Positions 1-9,290 of a DNA stretch of 64,000 nt are shown one piece after another. Each line of letters begins with the position of its first letter. Within the stretch, counting starts at the first letter, position 1. A program made the translations under genes and the position numbers. Origin of the DNA: Ruthenibacterium lactatiformans (lineage in GTDB: Bacteria > Bacillota > Clostridia > Oscillospirales > Ruminococcaceae); NCBI RefSeq assembly GCF_000949455.1, contig NZ_JXXK01000006.1, forward strand, positions 1 through 64,000, written 5' to 3'. The notes under the pieces are model-generated. The model saw nothing but the letters and a program-made list of their open reading frames with translations, was not told the origin of the DNA and did no database searches.

Positions 1-1341
1 AAAATTAGCACCGTAAGCTAACGGGAAGCGTTCAGCCAATTTTTTGCAGTTGAAAAAGCCGTCTGCCGCGCCGGAACTGAGTGAATCACCGATTTTAGCA
101 TAGAGCGCTGCGTATACGGTTTTACTGAGATCGTCATTGAAATTGACGCGGGCGAAGGCTTTGCTGTTTACTCCGCCCGTGTAGGTGATAACATTCGGCG
201 AGTACCACCACTCCCCGATGCCCGGCATGCTTTCTTCCAGCGCAACAAGCCTGTTTCTCATGCTTGCCAGCATGGTCATCAGAGCCTCCAGTGTTGCCGG
301 AGAGGACGGCAATGCAGGGAGTGACGTCGGAGCGGTAAAGGGGACAGTTACCGCCGCTCCATCGCCATTTTTCTGCAGGTAATTGGACAAATCAACAGTT
401 TCGGCAGCGTCCTCCGCCCGCTGCGCGGCAGCTTCAGCTGCTGCCTCGGATGCGGCGGCAGCAGCGGCGCTATTTGCCGCTGCGGACTTGCTGGAGGCTG
501 CATTGGTCTCAGAGGTCTTTGCCGCAGCTGCACTGTTTGCTGCGGCGGACTTGCTGGAGGCAGCGTTGGTCTCGGAGGTCTTTGCCGCAGAGGCGCTGGC
601 CGCAGCAGCGGACTCGCTGGAGGCCGCGTTCGTTTCCGACGTGGCGGCAGCGGAAGCGCTGTTCGCGGCCGCAGTTTTGCTGGCGGCAGCATTTGTTTCA
701 GAAGTCTTTGCGGCCGCCGCACTGGCAGCTGACGCTTCGGCATCGCCCTCGATCTGCTCCACCAGTACAGCAGCCTGTTCCACATCTCCAGCCACCGCCT
801 GCTGTGCCTGCTGCGCCTGCTGTGCACTCTGTGCGGCGGCGTCCTGTGCATCTTCTGCGCGCGATGCATCCGCAGCGCTCTGTGCGGCGGCATTTTCGGC
901 GTTGTCCAGAAGTCCCTGCATTTGTTCCAGCGTATTCTCAAACACATTTTTCGGCGGCGCAGCAGTACCCTCGACGCTGGCGGCAAGCTGCAAGCCGTTG
1001 GACTGCAGTTTGATGATCTCTTCACCTGTGGAGGACTTGGCCACAAACTGCACATCCAACTGTCCTGAATACGCGGTGAAATCCGCATCCACAGGCCAGG
1101 TAATGATGATCTGCCCCTCATTGTCGGGATCTACGGAAACCCTCAGCTGCTTGTTGATGATCGTCATATAGTCCGGATTACCAGCCCGCACATACCAGGT
1201 CATTGCGGACAGGTCGTGCCCGTCGTGATAGCGCGGGCCGGTGACGTCGTAGACCTCCGCGCGTGCTTCGCCCTGGGTATGCAGGCCGGCCTCCGGCCCG
1301 AAGTACACATATTTGTCTTTGAACTCAATTGAAATAGCCAT
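1..1341 (-). CDS. Tail fibre / receptor-binding protein, 3' end cut by window
   Basis: 447 codons are visible, with no stop before the edge. The ATG at 1341 follows GGAGG with good spacing. Residues 1-130 look like the beta-rich N-terminal domain of baseplate upper proteins. Residues ~140-300 are an Ala/Ser-rich stretch with tandem repeats of KTSETNAASS type, common in fibre shafts. The last visible part (KTVYAALYAKIGDS, then NCKKLAERFPLAYG) resembles a phage tail collar domain. It is the last visible gene of the tail operon. A host-binding fibre is the likely role; the exact family is uncertain. Confidence 0.8.
   Translation of the reverse strand, partial: MAISIEFKDKYVYFGPEAGLHTQGEARAEVYDVTGPRYHDGHDLSAMTWYVRAGNPDYMTIINKQLRVSVDPDNEGQIIITWPVDADFTAYSGQLDVQFVAKSSTGEEIIKLQSNGLQLAASVEGTAAPPKNVFENTLEQMQGLLDNAENAAAQSAADASRAEDAQDAAAQSAQQAQQAQQAVAGDVEQAAVLVEQIEGDAEASAASAAAAKTSETNAAASKTAAANSASAAATSETNAASSESAAAASASAAKTSETNAASSKSAAANSAAAAKTSETNAASSKSAAANSAAAAAASEAAAEAAAQRAEDAAETVDLSNYLQKNGDGAAVTVPFTAPTSLPALPSSPATLEALMTMLASMRNRLVALEESMPGIGEWWYSPNVITYTGGVNSKAFARVNFNDDLSKTVYAALYAKIGDSLSSGAADGFFNCKKLAERFPLAYGANF
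465..730 (-). repeat. Tandem ~60-bp repeats in the fibre shaft
   Basis: About four diverged copies of a unit of 20-21 codons (core KTSETNAASS) lie in frame inside the tail fibre gene. Such repeats can expand or shrink by recombination and so change shaft length. Confidence 0.7.
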
Positions 1342-1361
1342 AAGAACCTCCAACAATTTGA

Positions 1362-1979
1362 TCAGACAACGGAGCCGGTGAGCTTGGTCCATCGGCTGTC
1401 CTTTGTAGTCCGGACAAGCAAAGTCCCCTGGGTGCTGTAGGAGAACACAATATCCGCATAGTTTCCGGCGAGGTTATCCACCTGGCCTGAGCGTGTGGCA
1501 AAGTCTGCTTTTGCAGCAGATTCAGCCGTGGCTGCGGTCTCCGCTTCAACCGCAGTTTCCGCACTCTTTGCCGTCTTCGCCGTCTCAGCGGTCTCTGCGC
1601 TTTTCGCGGTATCCGCGGAGCCCGCGCTGGCGGCAGTGTCTGCCTTTGTGGCCGTCACAGCCTTGCCCGCGGTCTCTGCGTGTCCGGCCTCGGATGCATA
1701 GGCAGCACGGGCGGCACTGTCCGCGTAGATGCTCTGCGCAGGCGCGCCCACCGGGTATTCCACCACATAGGTGCCGCTGTCCTCAATGATCCGCACACGC
1801 TGCCCGGCGGTGAACCGCACGGCCGTGTTGCACTTGTAATGCTTCAGACTTTCCGTTTCCGCCCCGTTGAAGATGAGCGCGATGCCGTCCTCGTATACAG
1901 TACCCACCGTGGCGAAGGACTGGCCGGGCGGGTCCGGCTGCACGATGGCCTGCTGCTCTTGATACGTCTCCAGGATCAT
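1362..1979 (-). CDS. Tail-associated protein with Ala-rich repeats
   Basis: 205 residues. The ATG at 1979 overlaps the stop of the preceding gene by 4 bases and has a GAGGGTGG ribosome site. Residues 1-75 form a compact domain. Residues 80-160 are low-complexity Ala/Thr/Glu repeats of AETAKTAKS type. The last ~45 residues form a second compact part. It sits between a baseplate-type protein and the fibre, so a fibre connector or baseplate accessory role is likely. I recognise no specific family. Confidence 0.6.
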   Translation of the reverse strand: MILETYQEQQAIVQPDPPGQSFATVGTVYEDGIALIFNGAETESLKHYKCNTAVRFTAGQRVRIIEDSGTYVVEYPVGAPAQSIYADSAARAAYASEAGHAETAGKAVTATKADTAASAGSADTAKSAETAETAKTAKSAETAVEAETAATAESAAKADFATRSGQVDNLAGNYADIVFSYSTQGTLLVRTTKDSRWTKLTGSVV

Positions 1980-3007
1980 AGATACACCACCCTCTTTCCC
2001 GTATGGGTCATTTTGTACGGCTGTTCCAGCTCCAACCGCCAGCCAGTCTCTTCGTACAGCGTGCTCTCACCATCCCGCACCAGCTCCACCAGGTCAAAAA
2101 CGGCGTGCCGCCCGCTGGGGCCTGTATAGAAGGTGCGTGTCTCCGTGGACTGCAGGCTTTTGAACCGCTTGTTGTCCGCATACGCCTGCAGCTCCGCCTG
2201 AGATGCAATGTTGTCCAGCTTCTCATAGGACACGACCCGCCGTCCCAGGTTCACGGTGGAGAAAACGCTGTCCGGCCTGTCGTTGACCGATACGGCCCGC
2301 ATGGACGAATCAAGGTCCGGGTTGTCCACCTCCACAATGAATACATTCGGATGGTCGAACATGTCTACGGTTTCACTCCATTTGGGATATTGGATGGAAT
2401 ACTCTCCATCCCGGTACGTCACCGATATCGCATCCGCGGACGGCATGCGGAACGCACTGCAGTGTACTGTGCCGCCGCCGTCCATCCAGATGCTGTTGTA
2501 GTTGATCTCCGCCGCCAGGGCGTTGATGATCGTGAGCCGGTCTGTGCCCGGCTCCCAGTCCTCCCGGTCCGCCTGCAGCGTGGCGGTGTTTTCCTCCACA
2601 AAAAAATCCGTGATGCCGGATTCAACCAGCAGCGCCTGGATGGCTGCCGTGTACAGCGTACCCTTTGCCAGATGCAGCCGCGTCTCTATCTTCGAGGACA
2701 TGGCAAGATAGGTCAGGTCATAGGCTGTAAGGCTCACCACAGGCCGCATGCCGTCGTGTTCCGTGTATGCATCGGTAGGGATATACTTGCCGAGCGGCCG
2801 GCGCACGCCGTCGATGGTGAGCACCGGCTGGATCACGTCCGTGAGGTAGTTGACGTCGCTGTTTTGTGCAAACTTTCCGCTGAGCGCCCATTTCACCGCA
2901 GCGTCCGCCGTCACCGAAATGGCTGCACCGCCGCCTTTGAATGCGGTAAGCCGGGTAAATTCCACGTTATCCCGCAGCACAAGGTATTCCACCGATACAT
3001 TACTCAT
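1976..3007 (-). CDS. Baseplate hub-like minor tail protein
   Basis: 343 residues. The start is taken as the ATG at 3007 because AGGAG lies 7 bases upstream; it overlaps the preceding gene by 8 bases. The protein begins MSNVSVEYLVLRDNVEF. It has the beta-rich character of tail proteins placed after the tape measure and distal tail genes, with the segment LLVESGITDFF in the middle, as in hub proteins. Position and composition support a baseplate hub. The family name is not certain. Confidence 0.6.
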   Translation of the reverse strand: MSNVSVEYLVLRDNVEFTRLTAFKGGGAAISVTADAAVKWALSGKFAQNSDVNYLTDVIQPVLTIDGVRRPLGKYIPTDAYTEHDGMRPVVSLTAYDLTYLAMSSKIETRLHLAKGTLYTAAIQALLVESGITDFFVEENTATLQADREDWEPGTDRLTIINALAAEINYNSIWMDGGGTVHCSAFRMPSADAISVTYRDGEYSIQYPKWSETVDMFDHPNVFIVEVDNPDLDSSMRAVSVNDRPDSVFSTVNLGRRVVSYEKLDNIASQAELQAYADNKRFKSLQSTETRTFYTGPSGRHAVFDLVELVRDGESTLYEETGWRLELEQPYKMTHTGKRVVYL

Positions 3008-5519
3008 AGCTGATCTCCTGCCTGTGATCCGTCTCGACAACCGTGAACTGTACATCCCGTGCGCGGCCATGGGCCGCCTGGATGTTTCCCAGCACCCCGA
3101 TCACAACATCGCCCCAGCAGTCCTTGTAAACTACGGCAGAACCCAGCAGGCCGCGCAGGGCATCCATCTGTGCGGCGTCCCGGAGCGTGAAAGCGAAGTC
3201 GTGGCTGGCGTCTTCCATGCCGCATGTATACGGCTCGGGTTTTGTACGGCCGTAGTAGTGTACGTAATCCACCTGTGCGCTGTAGCTCCCGTCATGTGCG
3301 GGCCTCTCACCGGCCCGCAGCCGCAGTTTCAGCCAGGGCGCGCCATCCTCAACGGACCCTAATACAGCGTTTTCAATCGCCAGGAATGCGTGGACGGGCG
3401 CGCTGTCGCCGTAGTATCCCTCCGGCGTGACGCCGCGCACAGTATATAAATGCTTTCCGGTACACAGACGGTCTGTGATCCCGCTGCCCGCCGAGCGCGC
3501 AATGGGGACACCGTCACGCAGTATGAAGTATTCGGCGTATGCGGCGTCCGTTTCCCAGGATATTTCAATGGCGTTTAAACGGGCATTGAAAGCGGCTTCA
3601 ACAGTTGGTCCGGGAACGTTCAGAACGGTAATGGAGCCAACGGCCGGAGCGGATTCCACGCCGAACACTGTCTTTACCGCCAGCTGCACAGGATATGTCC
3701 CATCCTGCAGGAAATACGGCATGCGGAACTCCTTGGCCGTGCTGTGCATCCAGCCTGTATCATAGTCCCCGATCTGGATGCGCACGCCCTGCTGATCCGC
3801 AGACTGCCAGCGGATGGTGGGGCGCGGTTTTGTGTCCGTGTATACAATGACCGGCACGGCCGGAGCCCGACGGATGATGATGGTCGCTGCGGCGCTGTAG
3901 GAACCCCACACACCATCGCCGTTTTTGGTGCGGACACGCCACATGAGCGTACCCTGTGCAAACTGTCCGGCGGGTGTTGCGAAGCTGGAGGCGTCGGTCT
4001 CTGCGGTGCTGAGTGTGGTGTACTGTCCGCCCATGTTGGAGCTGGTCTGCAGCTCGTAGGCGGTCTGCGCCGTGCCGGTGGATATCTCATGCCGCCACAC
4101 GAAGGTGACGCCCTGAGTATCTTCCACAATAGCGCCCACAGGGGAGACACACACAGGCGTGCTCAGCGCGTCCTGGGTGTTGACATGTATCCACTCGCTG
4201 GTGCCTGCAGCGCCGGTGTTGGCCGTCACCTCAACCTGCCACTCAATATCGTCCGCAGTGAATGTATTTGCCGGGAAGTTGTGCCAGGTCTGCGCACCGC
4301 TGATGGAGACACTCTTGACGTCCTGCTGTCCCTGTGTGCGCCAGCGCAGCACGGCCGAAGTCTGGACGATCTCGCCGGGCGCATCCTCGGCTCCCTCCGC
4401 TGTGACAGACCAGCCGAAGCGGTTGACCTGGTGCTTCAGCACGCGGCCGCCGTCCGCCGGATACAGGTCTGCGGGCGTGACCGGCAGTTCCTTGTTGTTG
4501 AAGGTGGTCCAGCTGCTTGCAGTGGTCCCGCCGCTGGTGTCCGTTACCTCGACCTGCCAGTCGATGTCCCCGGCAGGGAGCACGCCCGCGGGGATCGTGT
4601 AGCCTTGTGTGGCGTTGTTGACGATATATTCTGTGTACGCCGGAGCACCGTTTTTCCGCCAGCGCAGCTTTGCCGATACTTGCCGGATGGAGCCAGACAG
4701 GTCGTCCGGCTTCGTGTAGTTCATGCCCCATGAAAAATTGACGGCAAAACCCTTGTAGGTCGTGGCCCGGCTGGAGGGCGTCAGATCCGTCAGCCGGACA
4801 GCCGTGCTTTGGAACTGCACCGTGGCATACCCGCCGCTCGCCTGTGCGCCGGAACTGGACGTGACCACGACCTCCCATTCCATGCCGGGGTCGGCAGCAT
4901 TGGGAACGAGCCCCGTGTCGAAGTCGATGTATGTGTTGGGGCCGGGCACACGGACGGAAGTCCATGTGCCGGAGCCTTTTGCCCGATACTTGAAGTCCGA
5001 ATACGCTATGGTGAGCGTTCCGTTGATGGGTTTCTCCGCCGTGACATTCCAGGAAAAACGGTGGTAAAACCCTTTTTTGATCGTCGTGTTGGCTGGGGAA
5101 TAGCCGGATGGCGTTATCTTGCCCGCATGGGTCTGGATCGTCGCATAGGGCACATGGTCCGAGCCGTCCACCCAAAATTGGGCAGCGCCTGTCTGGTTCT
5201 CGGTCGTAATGCCGATCTGGCACGAGAGATTGCCAGCGCCCCTTACCCCGCCGGAGGTAATCTTCCATTCGGGGCCGTTCCAGCTCGGGCCTGCAATTTG
5301 CCCAAGGATCAGGCTGAGGGGGTATGGCGCATGGCAGTACACCGCAAGTACGGATGCGGAATCAAGGACCTCGCCGGAAGGCACCGGAGACTTATCAAAA
5401 AACAGCCAGCCCCAGTCCGCCTTGTCTGCACCCAGGTTGTCGATGCGCAGCTCACCCACACCGCCGGACAGATTCTTCAGATTTTGCGAACCGTTGCAGT
5501 ATACGGTATACTGTCCCAT
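3000..5519 (-). CDS. Large minor tail protein with fibronectin-III-like repeats
   Basis: 839 residues. Four or more beta-sandwich modules of ~90 residues run from ~120 to ~690, each with YKGFAVNFSW- or KHQVNRFGWSV-like strands and a closing DIEWQVEVT or EWEVVVTSS signature. These are typical FN3/Ig-like domains of virion proteins. The last ~110 residues are different and may dock to the next protein. It lies directly after the tape measure gene, where siphoviruses keep distal tail and tail-associated proteins. Confidence 0.75.
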   Translation of the reverse strand: MGQYTVYCNGSQNLKNLSGGVGELRIDNLGADKADWGWLFFDKSPVPSGEVLDSASVLAVYCHAPYPLSLILGQIAGPSWNGPEWKITSGGVRGAGNLSCQIGITTENQTGAAQFWVDGSDHVPYATIQTHAGKITPSGYSPANTTIKKGFYHRFSWNVTAEKPINGTLTIAYSDFKYRAKGSGTWTSVRVPGPNTYIDFDTGLVPNAADPGMEWEVVVTSSSGAQASGGYATVQFQSTAVRLTDLTPSSRATTYKGFAVNFSWGMNYTKPDDLSGSIRQVSAKLRWRKNGAPAYTEYIVNNATQGYTIPAGVLPAGDIDWQVEVTDTSGGTTASSWTTFNNKELPVTPADLYPADGGRVLKHQVNRFGWSVTAEGAEDAPGEIVQTSAVLRWRTQGQQDVKSVSISGAQTWHNFPANTFTADDIEWQVEVTANTGAAGTSEWIHVNTQDALSTPVCVSPVGAIVEDTQGVTFVWRHEISTGTAQTAYELQTSSNMGGQYTTLSTAETDASSFATPAGQFAQGTLMWRVRTKNGDGVWGSYSAAATIIIRRAPAVPVIVYTDTKPRPTIRWQSADQQGVRIQIGDYDTGWMHSTAKEFRMPYFLQDGTYPVQLAVKTVFGVESAPAVGSITVLNVPGPTVEAAFNARLNAIEISWETDAAYAEYFILRDGVPIARSAGSGITDRLCTGKHLYTVRGVTPEGYYGDSAPVHAFLAIENAVLGSVEDGAPWLKLRLRAGERPAHDGSYSAQVDYVHYYGRTKPEPYTCGMEDASHDFAFTLRDAAQMDALRGLLGSAVVYKDCWGDVVIGVLGNIQAAHGRARDVQFTVVETDHRQEISYE

Positions 5520-5536
5520 GTATCAACGCCTTCTTT

Positions 5537-7393
5537 CTACCGCCGTGCCAGTCCCATGCGGACGGTCATTTTCTCGTTTTCAAGCATGCGCTTAATGGCC
5601 ACATACGTTTCAATGTCATCCACCTTGAAGATGTTCTGGCTGTTGTCCACGAAAGTGGCACCGCCGCCCTGCGCGGATATTAAGGCGCGGGACTGTTCGG
5701 CGGTATAGACCGCCTCGCCGCCCGCAAAGCGCATCAGCTCCGGCCCGTTTTCGCCAACCCAGCGCCAGCCGGGAGTGGCGGAACGAGTGCCGCGGGCGTA
5801 GCCCGCGCCACCGATCTGCGCCTGCAGCTCGCCCATGCTGGGCACCTGTATCGTACCGGTGTTGATCATGGGCACGCCGCGGATCGCACTGATCAGCATG
5901 GCGATGCCGGATGTCACCAAAAACACCGCAGCGCCCACCATCAGCAGGTCCGCCGCCAGCATAACGAACTGGGAACCGGCCGCGGCTGCTGTTGGCCCCG
6001 CAGCGGCAAGCGCTTTCGTGGCTGAAGCGGTGCCCGTGGCCACGATACGCATGCCCAGGGCCGTGCCCGCCGCCTTTACGGCGATCAGCGCAAGCCCGCC
6101 GCTGACAAGCACCACTGCCGGATTCAGCTCCGACAGGAACCCGATGACGTCCGCGCCTACGCCGATGATGTCACCCGCTGCGTCCACGATGGCCAGTATC
6201 TGGTCTTCGTGATCCAGCAGCACCTGAGCGAACGTCGTCTTAATTTTCGTCTCGATTGGCTCGATGCTTTTCGCCAGCTCCACATACCGGAGCTGCAGAT
6301 TGTAGTTTGCCTTCTCGGCCTCGATCATATCGGAGTTCCCGGCCTTGTAGCTCTCCCATAGTTCGTCCAGCCCTTCCTTGCGCAGCGTCTGCAGGGCAAG
6401 GTTCTGGCGGCTGGCCTCGGATCGTGTCCGGCCCAGGCGTTCGTTGAATTTTTCCACGTCCACACCCAGGCGGCCCAGCAGCTCGGAAAACTGGCCCGTG
6501 GCCTCGCCAGTGGCGATGGTCTCCTGCAGGGAATCGGCAAGGGATTCAATTTTCATGGTTTCCGGGAACTTGACGACCGCGCCCGCCAGCAAGTCAACGG
6601 CCTCATATGCCTTGTCCGCGTCATTGAAGCCGGTGGCAAGGATGTTGGAAAGCGCCTCCACTACTTCATTGGTGTCGCCCGTGACGGCATAGAGCTCACC
6701 AGCCTTGTCGTGCAGCTGTTCCATGCCCATTCCCGCGTCCCTGGCGTTTTGCTCCAGGAAAGAAAGGTCGCGCCGCAGCTCCTTGGTCTGCTCCATCAGT
6801 TCGCCGCACTTGCTGATCACCGCGCTCAGCGCATTGCCGGCCAGCGTGCCAAGGGCTACATCGAATGTCTTTGCGCCCTTGCCGCCGTCCTCCATGCCCT
6901 TGCCCGCGCCTTTGGCGTTTTTCTCAAGGTCTTCAGCGGAACCGGATGCAGCGTCCATAACGTCCTGTGCGTCCGCCAAAGCCGCACCGAAATCATCGGA
7001 TTTTTTTGTGTTTTTCTCGATCGAGGCCTGAAGGCTCAGCATGCGTTTTTCCAGCTTCAGAGCCTGGCTGCTGGTCTCGCCGTATTTATCGGCCAGGCGT
7101 TCGTGTTCCCGCTCACAGTTGGAAAGCTCATTCTGCTGGTTCACGATCGTGGCGTTGAGGATATCCAGTTCTTTCTGCGCCGCCTCGATGCCCTTTGTGG
7201 TCGGTTCGATCTTCCACTTTTCAGCATTTTTCCGCGCTTTTTCCAGTACGTCATCTGTTTTGGCCACGGCTTTCGCGGAATCTTCAGCCATGCCCTGCAC
7301 CATGTTTTTGACCTGATCCAGCGTCTGCTTCACACGGCTGATGTCAAATTTCAGGCCGAGGACGACGCCATCATCCGAAGCTGCTGTCGGCAC
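5537..7393 (-). CDS. Tail tape measure protein
   Basis: 618 residues, starting at a GTG (7393) behind AAGGAGG. Residues 1-210 are coiled-coil rich. Residues ~395-510 contain two or three long Ala/Val/Ile hydrophobic segments. The C terminus carries the common tape-measure tail signature GYARGTRSATPGW followed by VGENGPELM. Tape measures span the tail tube lumen and set its length. At 618 residues this one is short, so a short tail is expected. It overlaps the upstream Gp15 gene by 23 bases. Confidence 0.9.
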   Translation of the reverse strand: MPTAASDDGVVLGLKFDISRVKQTLDQVKNMVQGMAEDSAKAVAKTDDVLEKARKNAEKWKIEPTTKGIEAAQKELDILNATIVNQQNELSNCEREHERLADKYGETSSQALKLEKRMLSLQASIEKNTKKSDDFGAALADAQDVMDAASGSAEDLEKNAKGAGKGMEDGGKGAKTFDVALGTLAGNALSAVISKCGELMEQTKELRRDLSFLEQNARDAGMGMEQLHDKAGELYAVTGDTNEVVEALSNILATGFNDADKAYEAVDLLAGAVVKFPETMKIESLADSLQETIATGEATGQFSELLGRLGVDVEKFNERLGRTRSEASRQNLALQTLRKEGLDELWESYKAGNSDMIEAEKANYNLQLRYVELAKSIEPIETKIKTTFAQVLLDHEDQILAIVDAAGDIIGVGADVIGFLSELNPAVVLVSGGLALIAVKAAGTALGMRIVATGTASATKALAAAGPTAAAAGSQFVMLAADLLMVGAAVFLVTSGIAMLISAIRGVPMINTGTIQVPSMGELQAQIGGAGYARGTRSATPGWRWVGENGPELMRFAGGEAVYTAEQSRALISAQGGGATFVDNSQNIFKVDDIETYVAIKRMLENEKMTVRMGLARR

Positions 7394-7934
7394 ACATATC
7401 CCTCCTTGCCATGGCCGCGTCGTATTCGGCCTCGTAATCTACCGGGTCCAGCGCCACAGCGCGTTTGATGTCCGCATACCGCTCCCGCTCTTTGGGGTCG
7501 GATATCCTGCGCATATCCACGCTGCGGTAATAGATCGCATTCTTGATCTGGCTCTCAGGCGGCAAGCTGCGGAAAATGGACATGAACTGCCACCAGTGCA
7601 TACGCGCTGTGAAAAGGTCGATGCCCGCGTATACGCGGAAATCCCCCCAGATGCGCAGCGCGTCTTTTTTCCAGTCCAGGAGCCGTTCCGGCGGGGCCGG
7701 CTCATCCCCGCGGGGCGGATCGCCGCAAAAATAGAAGTCGAGCACTCCCTGGAAGTGCCCGGCTTCGTTCTGCGGTATTTCACGGAATGTATTGAGCAGG
7801 ATGACGTCGAATTGTTCCTCCGGCGTCAGGTCAGACGCCAGCACCGTTCCCACATACTTCATCCACCAGGCCCAGTCCGTCGGCACCTTTCGGCCAAGGA
7901 TCTGGTCCGGCAGCTCCAGCATCACCGGATACAT
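7371..7934 (-). CDS. Gp15-family tail protein (tail assembly chaperone position)
   Basis: 187 residues from the ATG at 7934, which has AAGGAGG 9 bases upstream. A TTG two codons earlier is too close to that site. The core (WKKDALRIWGDFRVYAGIDL, HWWQFMSIF, AIYYRSVDM) matches the bacteriophage Gp15 family, found just before tape measure genes in Firmicute siphophages. Its first ~100 bases overlap the preceding gene in another frame. This is the layout of G/GT-type tail chaperones, though the strong ribosome site argues for independent initiation. Confidence 0.8.
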   Translation of the reverse strand: MYPVMLELPDQILGRKVPTDWAWWMKYVGTVLASDLTPEEQFDVILLNTFREIPQNEAGHFQGVLDFYFCGDPPRGDEPAPPERLLDWKKDALRIWGDFRVYAGIDLFTARMHWWQFMSIFRSLPPESQIKNAIYYRSVDMRRISDPKERERYADIKRAVALDPVDYEAEYDAAMARRDMCADSSFG

Positions 7935-8358
7935 TCGCAACCGCCTCCTTCAGCTCCGGGATCAGGAACTGCTCCACAACCTCCCGGCGTCCTCCCATGA
8001 CCTCGCCGTAAATGTACGCGCACAGGCTGATGTGTTCGTTGATGTTCTCCGGGCGGCCGCCGAAGATCTCCCGGTATTCTTCAACGCCCAGCGTGCCTTC
8101 GATGAAGGCACGGCACATGGCTACGGCGTCCGAAAATTTTTCCAGCGCCTCCTGTGCCATGGTGTCCGCGCTCCGTCCGTCCTGTCCGCCGGGCTTCAGC
8201 TTGGCGTCCATCGCACAGAATGCCTGCGCGGCCTGAAGCACGCGGGGAAAATCCCGCGTAACGCCTTCCAGCATCCGTTTGTCCGAGATATCGCACGGGT
8301 ATGCACGGCCGCAAATGGTGATCTCGTGCTTTTTGGCAAACTCAAACCCCGCGCTCAT
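7831..8358 (-). CDS. Tail assembly chaperone-like protein (gpG position)
   Basis: 175 residues. It starts with an ATG overlapping the stop of the major tail gene and has only a weak ribosome site, so translational coupling is likely. It lies between the major tail protein and the Gp15/tape measure pair, the usual place of the first tail chaperone. The C-terminal ~35 residues (Gly/Ala-rich, ending GNGAGV) overlap the Gp15 gene and look unstructured. Confidence 0.65.
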   Translation of the reverse strand: MSAGFEFAKKHEITICGRAYPCDISDKRMLEGVTRDFPRVLQAAQAFCAMDAKLKPGGQDGRSADTMAQEALEKFSDAVAMCRAFIEGTLGVEEYREIFGGRPENINEHISLCAYIYGEVMGGRREVVEQFLIPELKEAVANVSGDAGAAGPDPWPKGADGLGLVDEVCGNGAGV

Positions 8359-8873
8359 TTCGACGCCGCCTTTGCCTCTGCGGCCTGCGGCGAAAACGTG
8401 GGCGTGCCGTCCTCACCGATGGTGACAGTTCCCTTTTGGGGAGTGCCCAGGATCTTGAGGCCGAAGCTGATGTTTTCGCGGTTTTGGGCGTCGCCGGACC
8501 CATCGTCCGTGATGGACAGCACGCCCTCTCCCTGACGGCCGTTGGGCTTGCCGCTGCCCAAATTGTCGTAGCACTCAATGAACTTGACTTTCCGGTTGTC
8601 GAGGTCGTACAGGCGGTCCATGATGGCGTCCTGCGCAGCGTCGCCAAACCTGCGGAAACCGGTGAAGGTACGGGACACGCTCACGCCCGTGATCTCGCTT
8701 TCGGCCACGCCCCGGCCCGCCATGTCGTAGTATTCCTGGCTTTGTTCGTTGATGCTGTTGCCGCGGGATGTGATGCCGGAGGCAACCTCCGCCCATTGGG
8801 GCGAATCGTTTGCACTGAGGTCGATCCACCAGCGGCGGTTGAATGTCTTGGGGGTAATATATGTTCCAGGCAT
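8355..8873 (-). CDS. Major tail (tube) protein
   Basis: 172 residues with AAAGGAG before the ATG. It starts MPGTYITPKTFNRRWWIDLS and has a beta-rich core including VSVSRTFTGFRRFGDAAQDAI, which resembles tube proteins of Firmicute siphophages. The last ~20 residues are Ala/Lys-rich. It is placed between the tail-terminator-like genes and the tail chaperones, as expected for the tube subunit. No sheath gene lies next to it. Confidence 0.75.
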   Translation of the reverse strand: MPGTYITPKTFNRRWWIDLSANDSPQWAEVASGITSRGNSINEQSQEYYDMAGRGVAESEITGVSVSRTFTGFRRFGDAAQDAIMDRLYDLDNRKVKFIECYDNLGSGKPNGRQGEGVLSITDDGSGDAQNRENISFGLKILGTPQKGTVTIGEDGTPTFSPQAAEAKAASK

Positions 8874-8879
8874 GCTTCG

Positions 8880-9290
8880 TCACTCCTTTTCATAGATCAG
8901 GGTGCCCTGAATTTTGTAGACACCATATTGGAAATTTTCGTCCCAGTCTGTAAAGGCTCCGTTTGAGGCGGAAATTGAGACAAAAGAAAGGCCGTCTCCG
9001 GAAAGAGGGACGCCCTTGCGATTTTGCTGCTGAACCCAGTCCTGTAACTCCTCCGTAAAGTTGCAGTTATCCAGCCGCATGATGTCATCAGCCGTCATGC
9101 GGGTAGCGGCAATGATAAAATTGTATTGCCAGGTGGCCGCTCCGCGCATATCCTGTTCGATGATGGCAGAACCGGCCGGGAAGATCCCGTACCCCTCGGC
9201 GTCCGTCTCCAGCTGGTCGGTGCGCGCCTCCAGATCTTTCAGCGCGGGGCACTGTGCGAACAGGGCGCGGATATCGTTTAAAACAGCCAT
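8880..9290 (-). CDS. Tail terminator / minor capsid-like protein
   Basis: 136 residues. The ATG follows AGGAGG, and the gene overlaps the upstream stop by 1 base. Its position directly before the major tail gene is that of the tail completion protein in siphoviruses. Segments such as ATWQYNFIIAATRM and GVYKIQGTLIYEKE are beta-rich, consistent with that fold. The call rests mostly on gene order. Confidence 0.6.
   Translation of the reverse strand: MAVLNDIRALFAQCPALKDLEARTDQLETDAEGYGIFPAGSAIIEQDMRGAATWQYNFIIAATRMTADDIMRLDNCNFTEELQDWVQQQNRKGVPLSGDGLSFVSISASNGAFTDWDENFQYGVYKIQGTLIYEKE

Noticed and set aside
383..1171. Long Ala-rich open frame on the plus strand
   Set aside because: It mirrors the repetitive fibre gene on the other strand, has no ribosome site and stands against the direction of the operon.
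7831..7934. Programmed frameshift making a chaperone-Gp15 fusion as the main product
   Set aside because: No canonical slippery heptamer is clear in the overlap, and the Gp15 ATG has a strong ribosome site of its own. Kept only as an open possibility.
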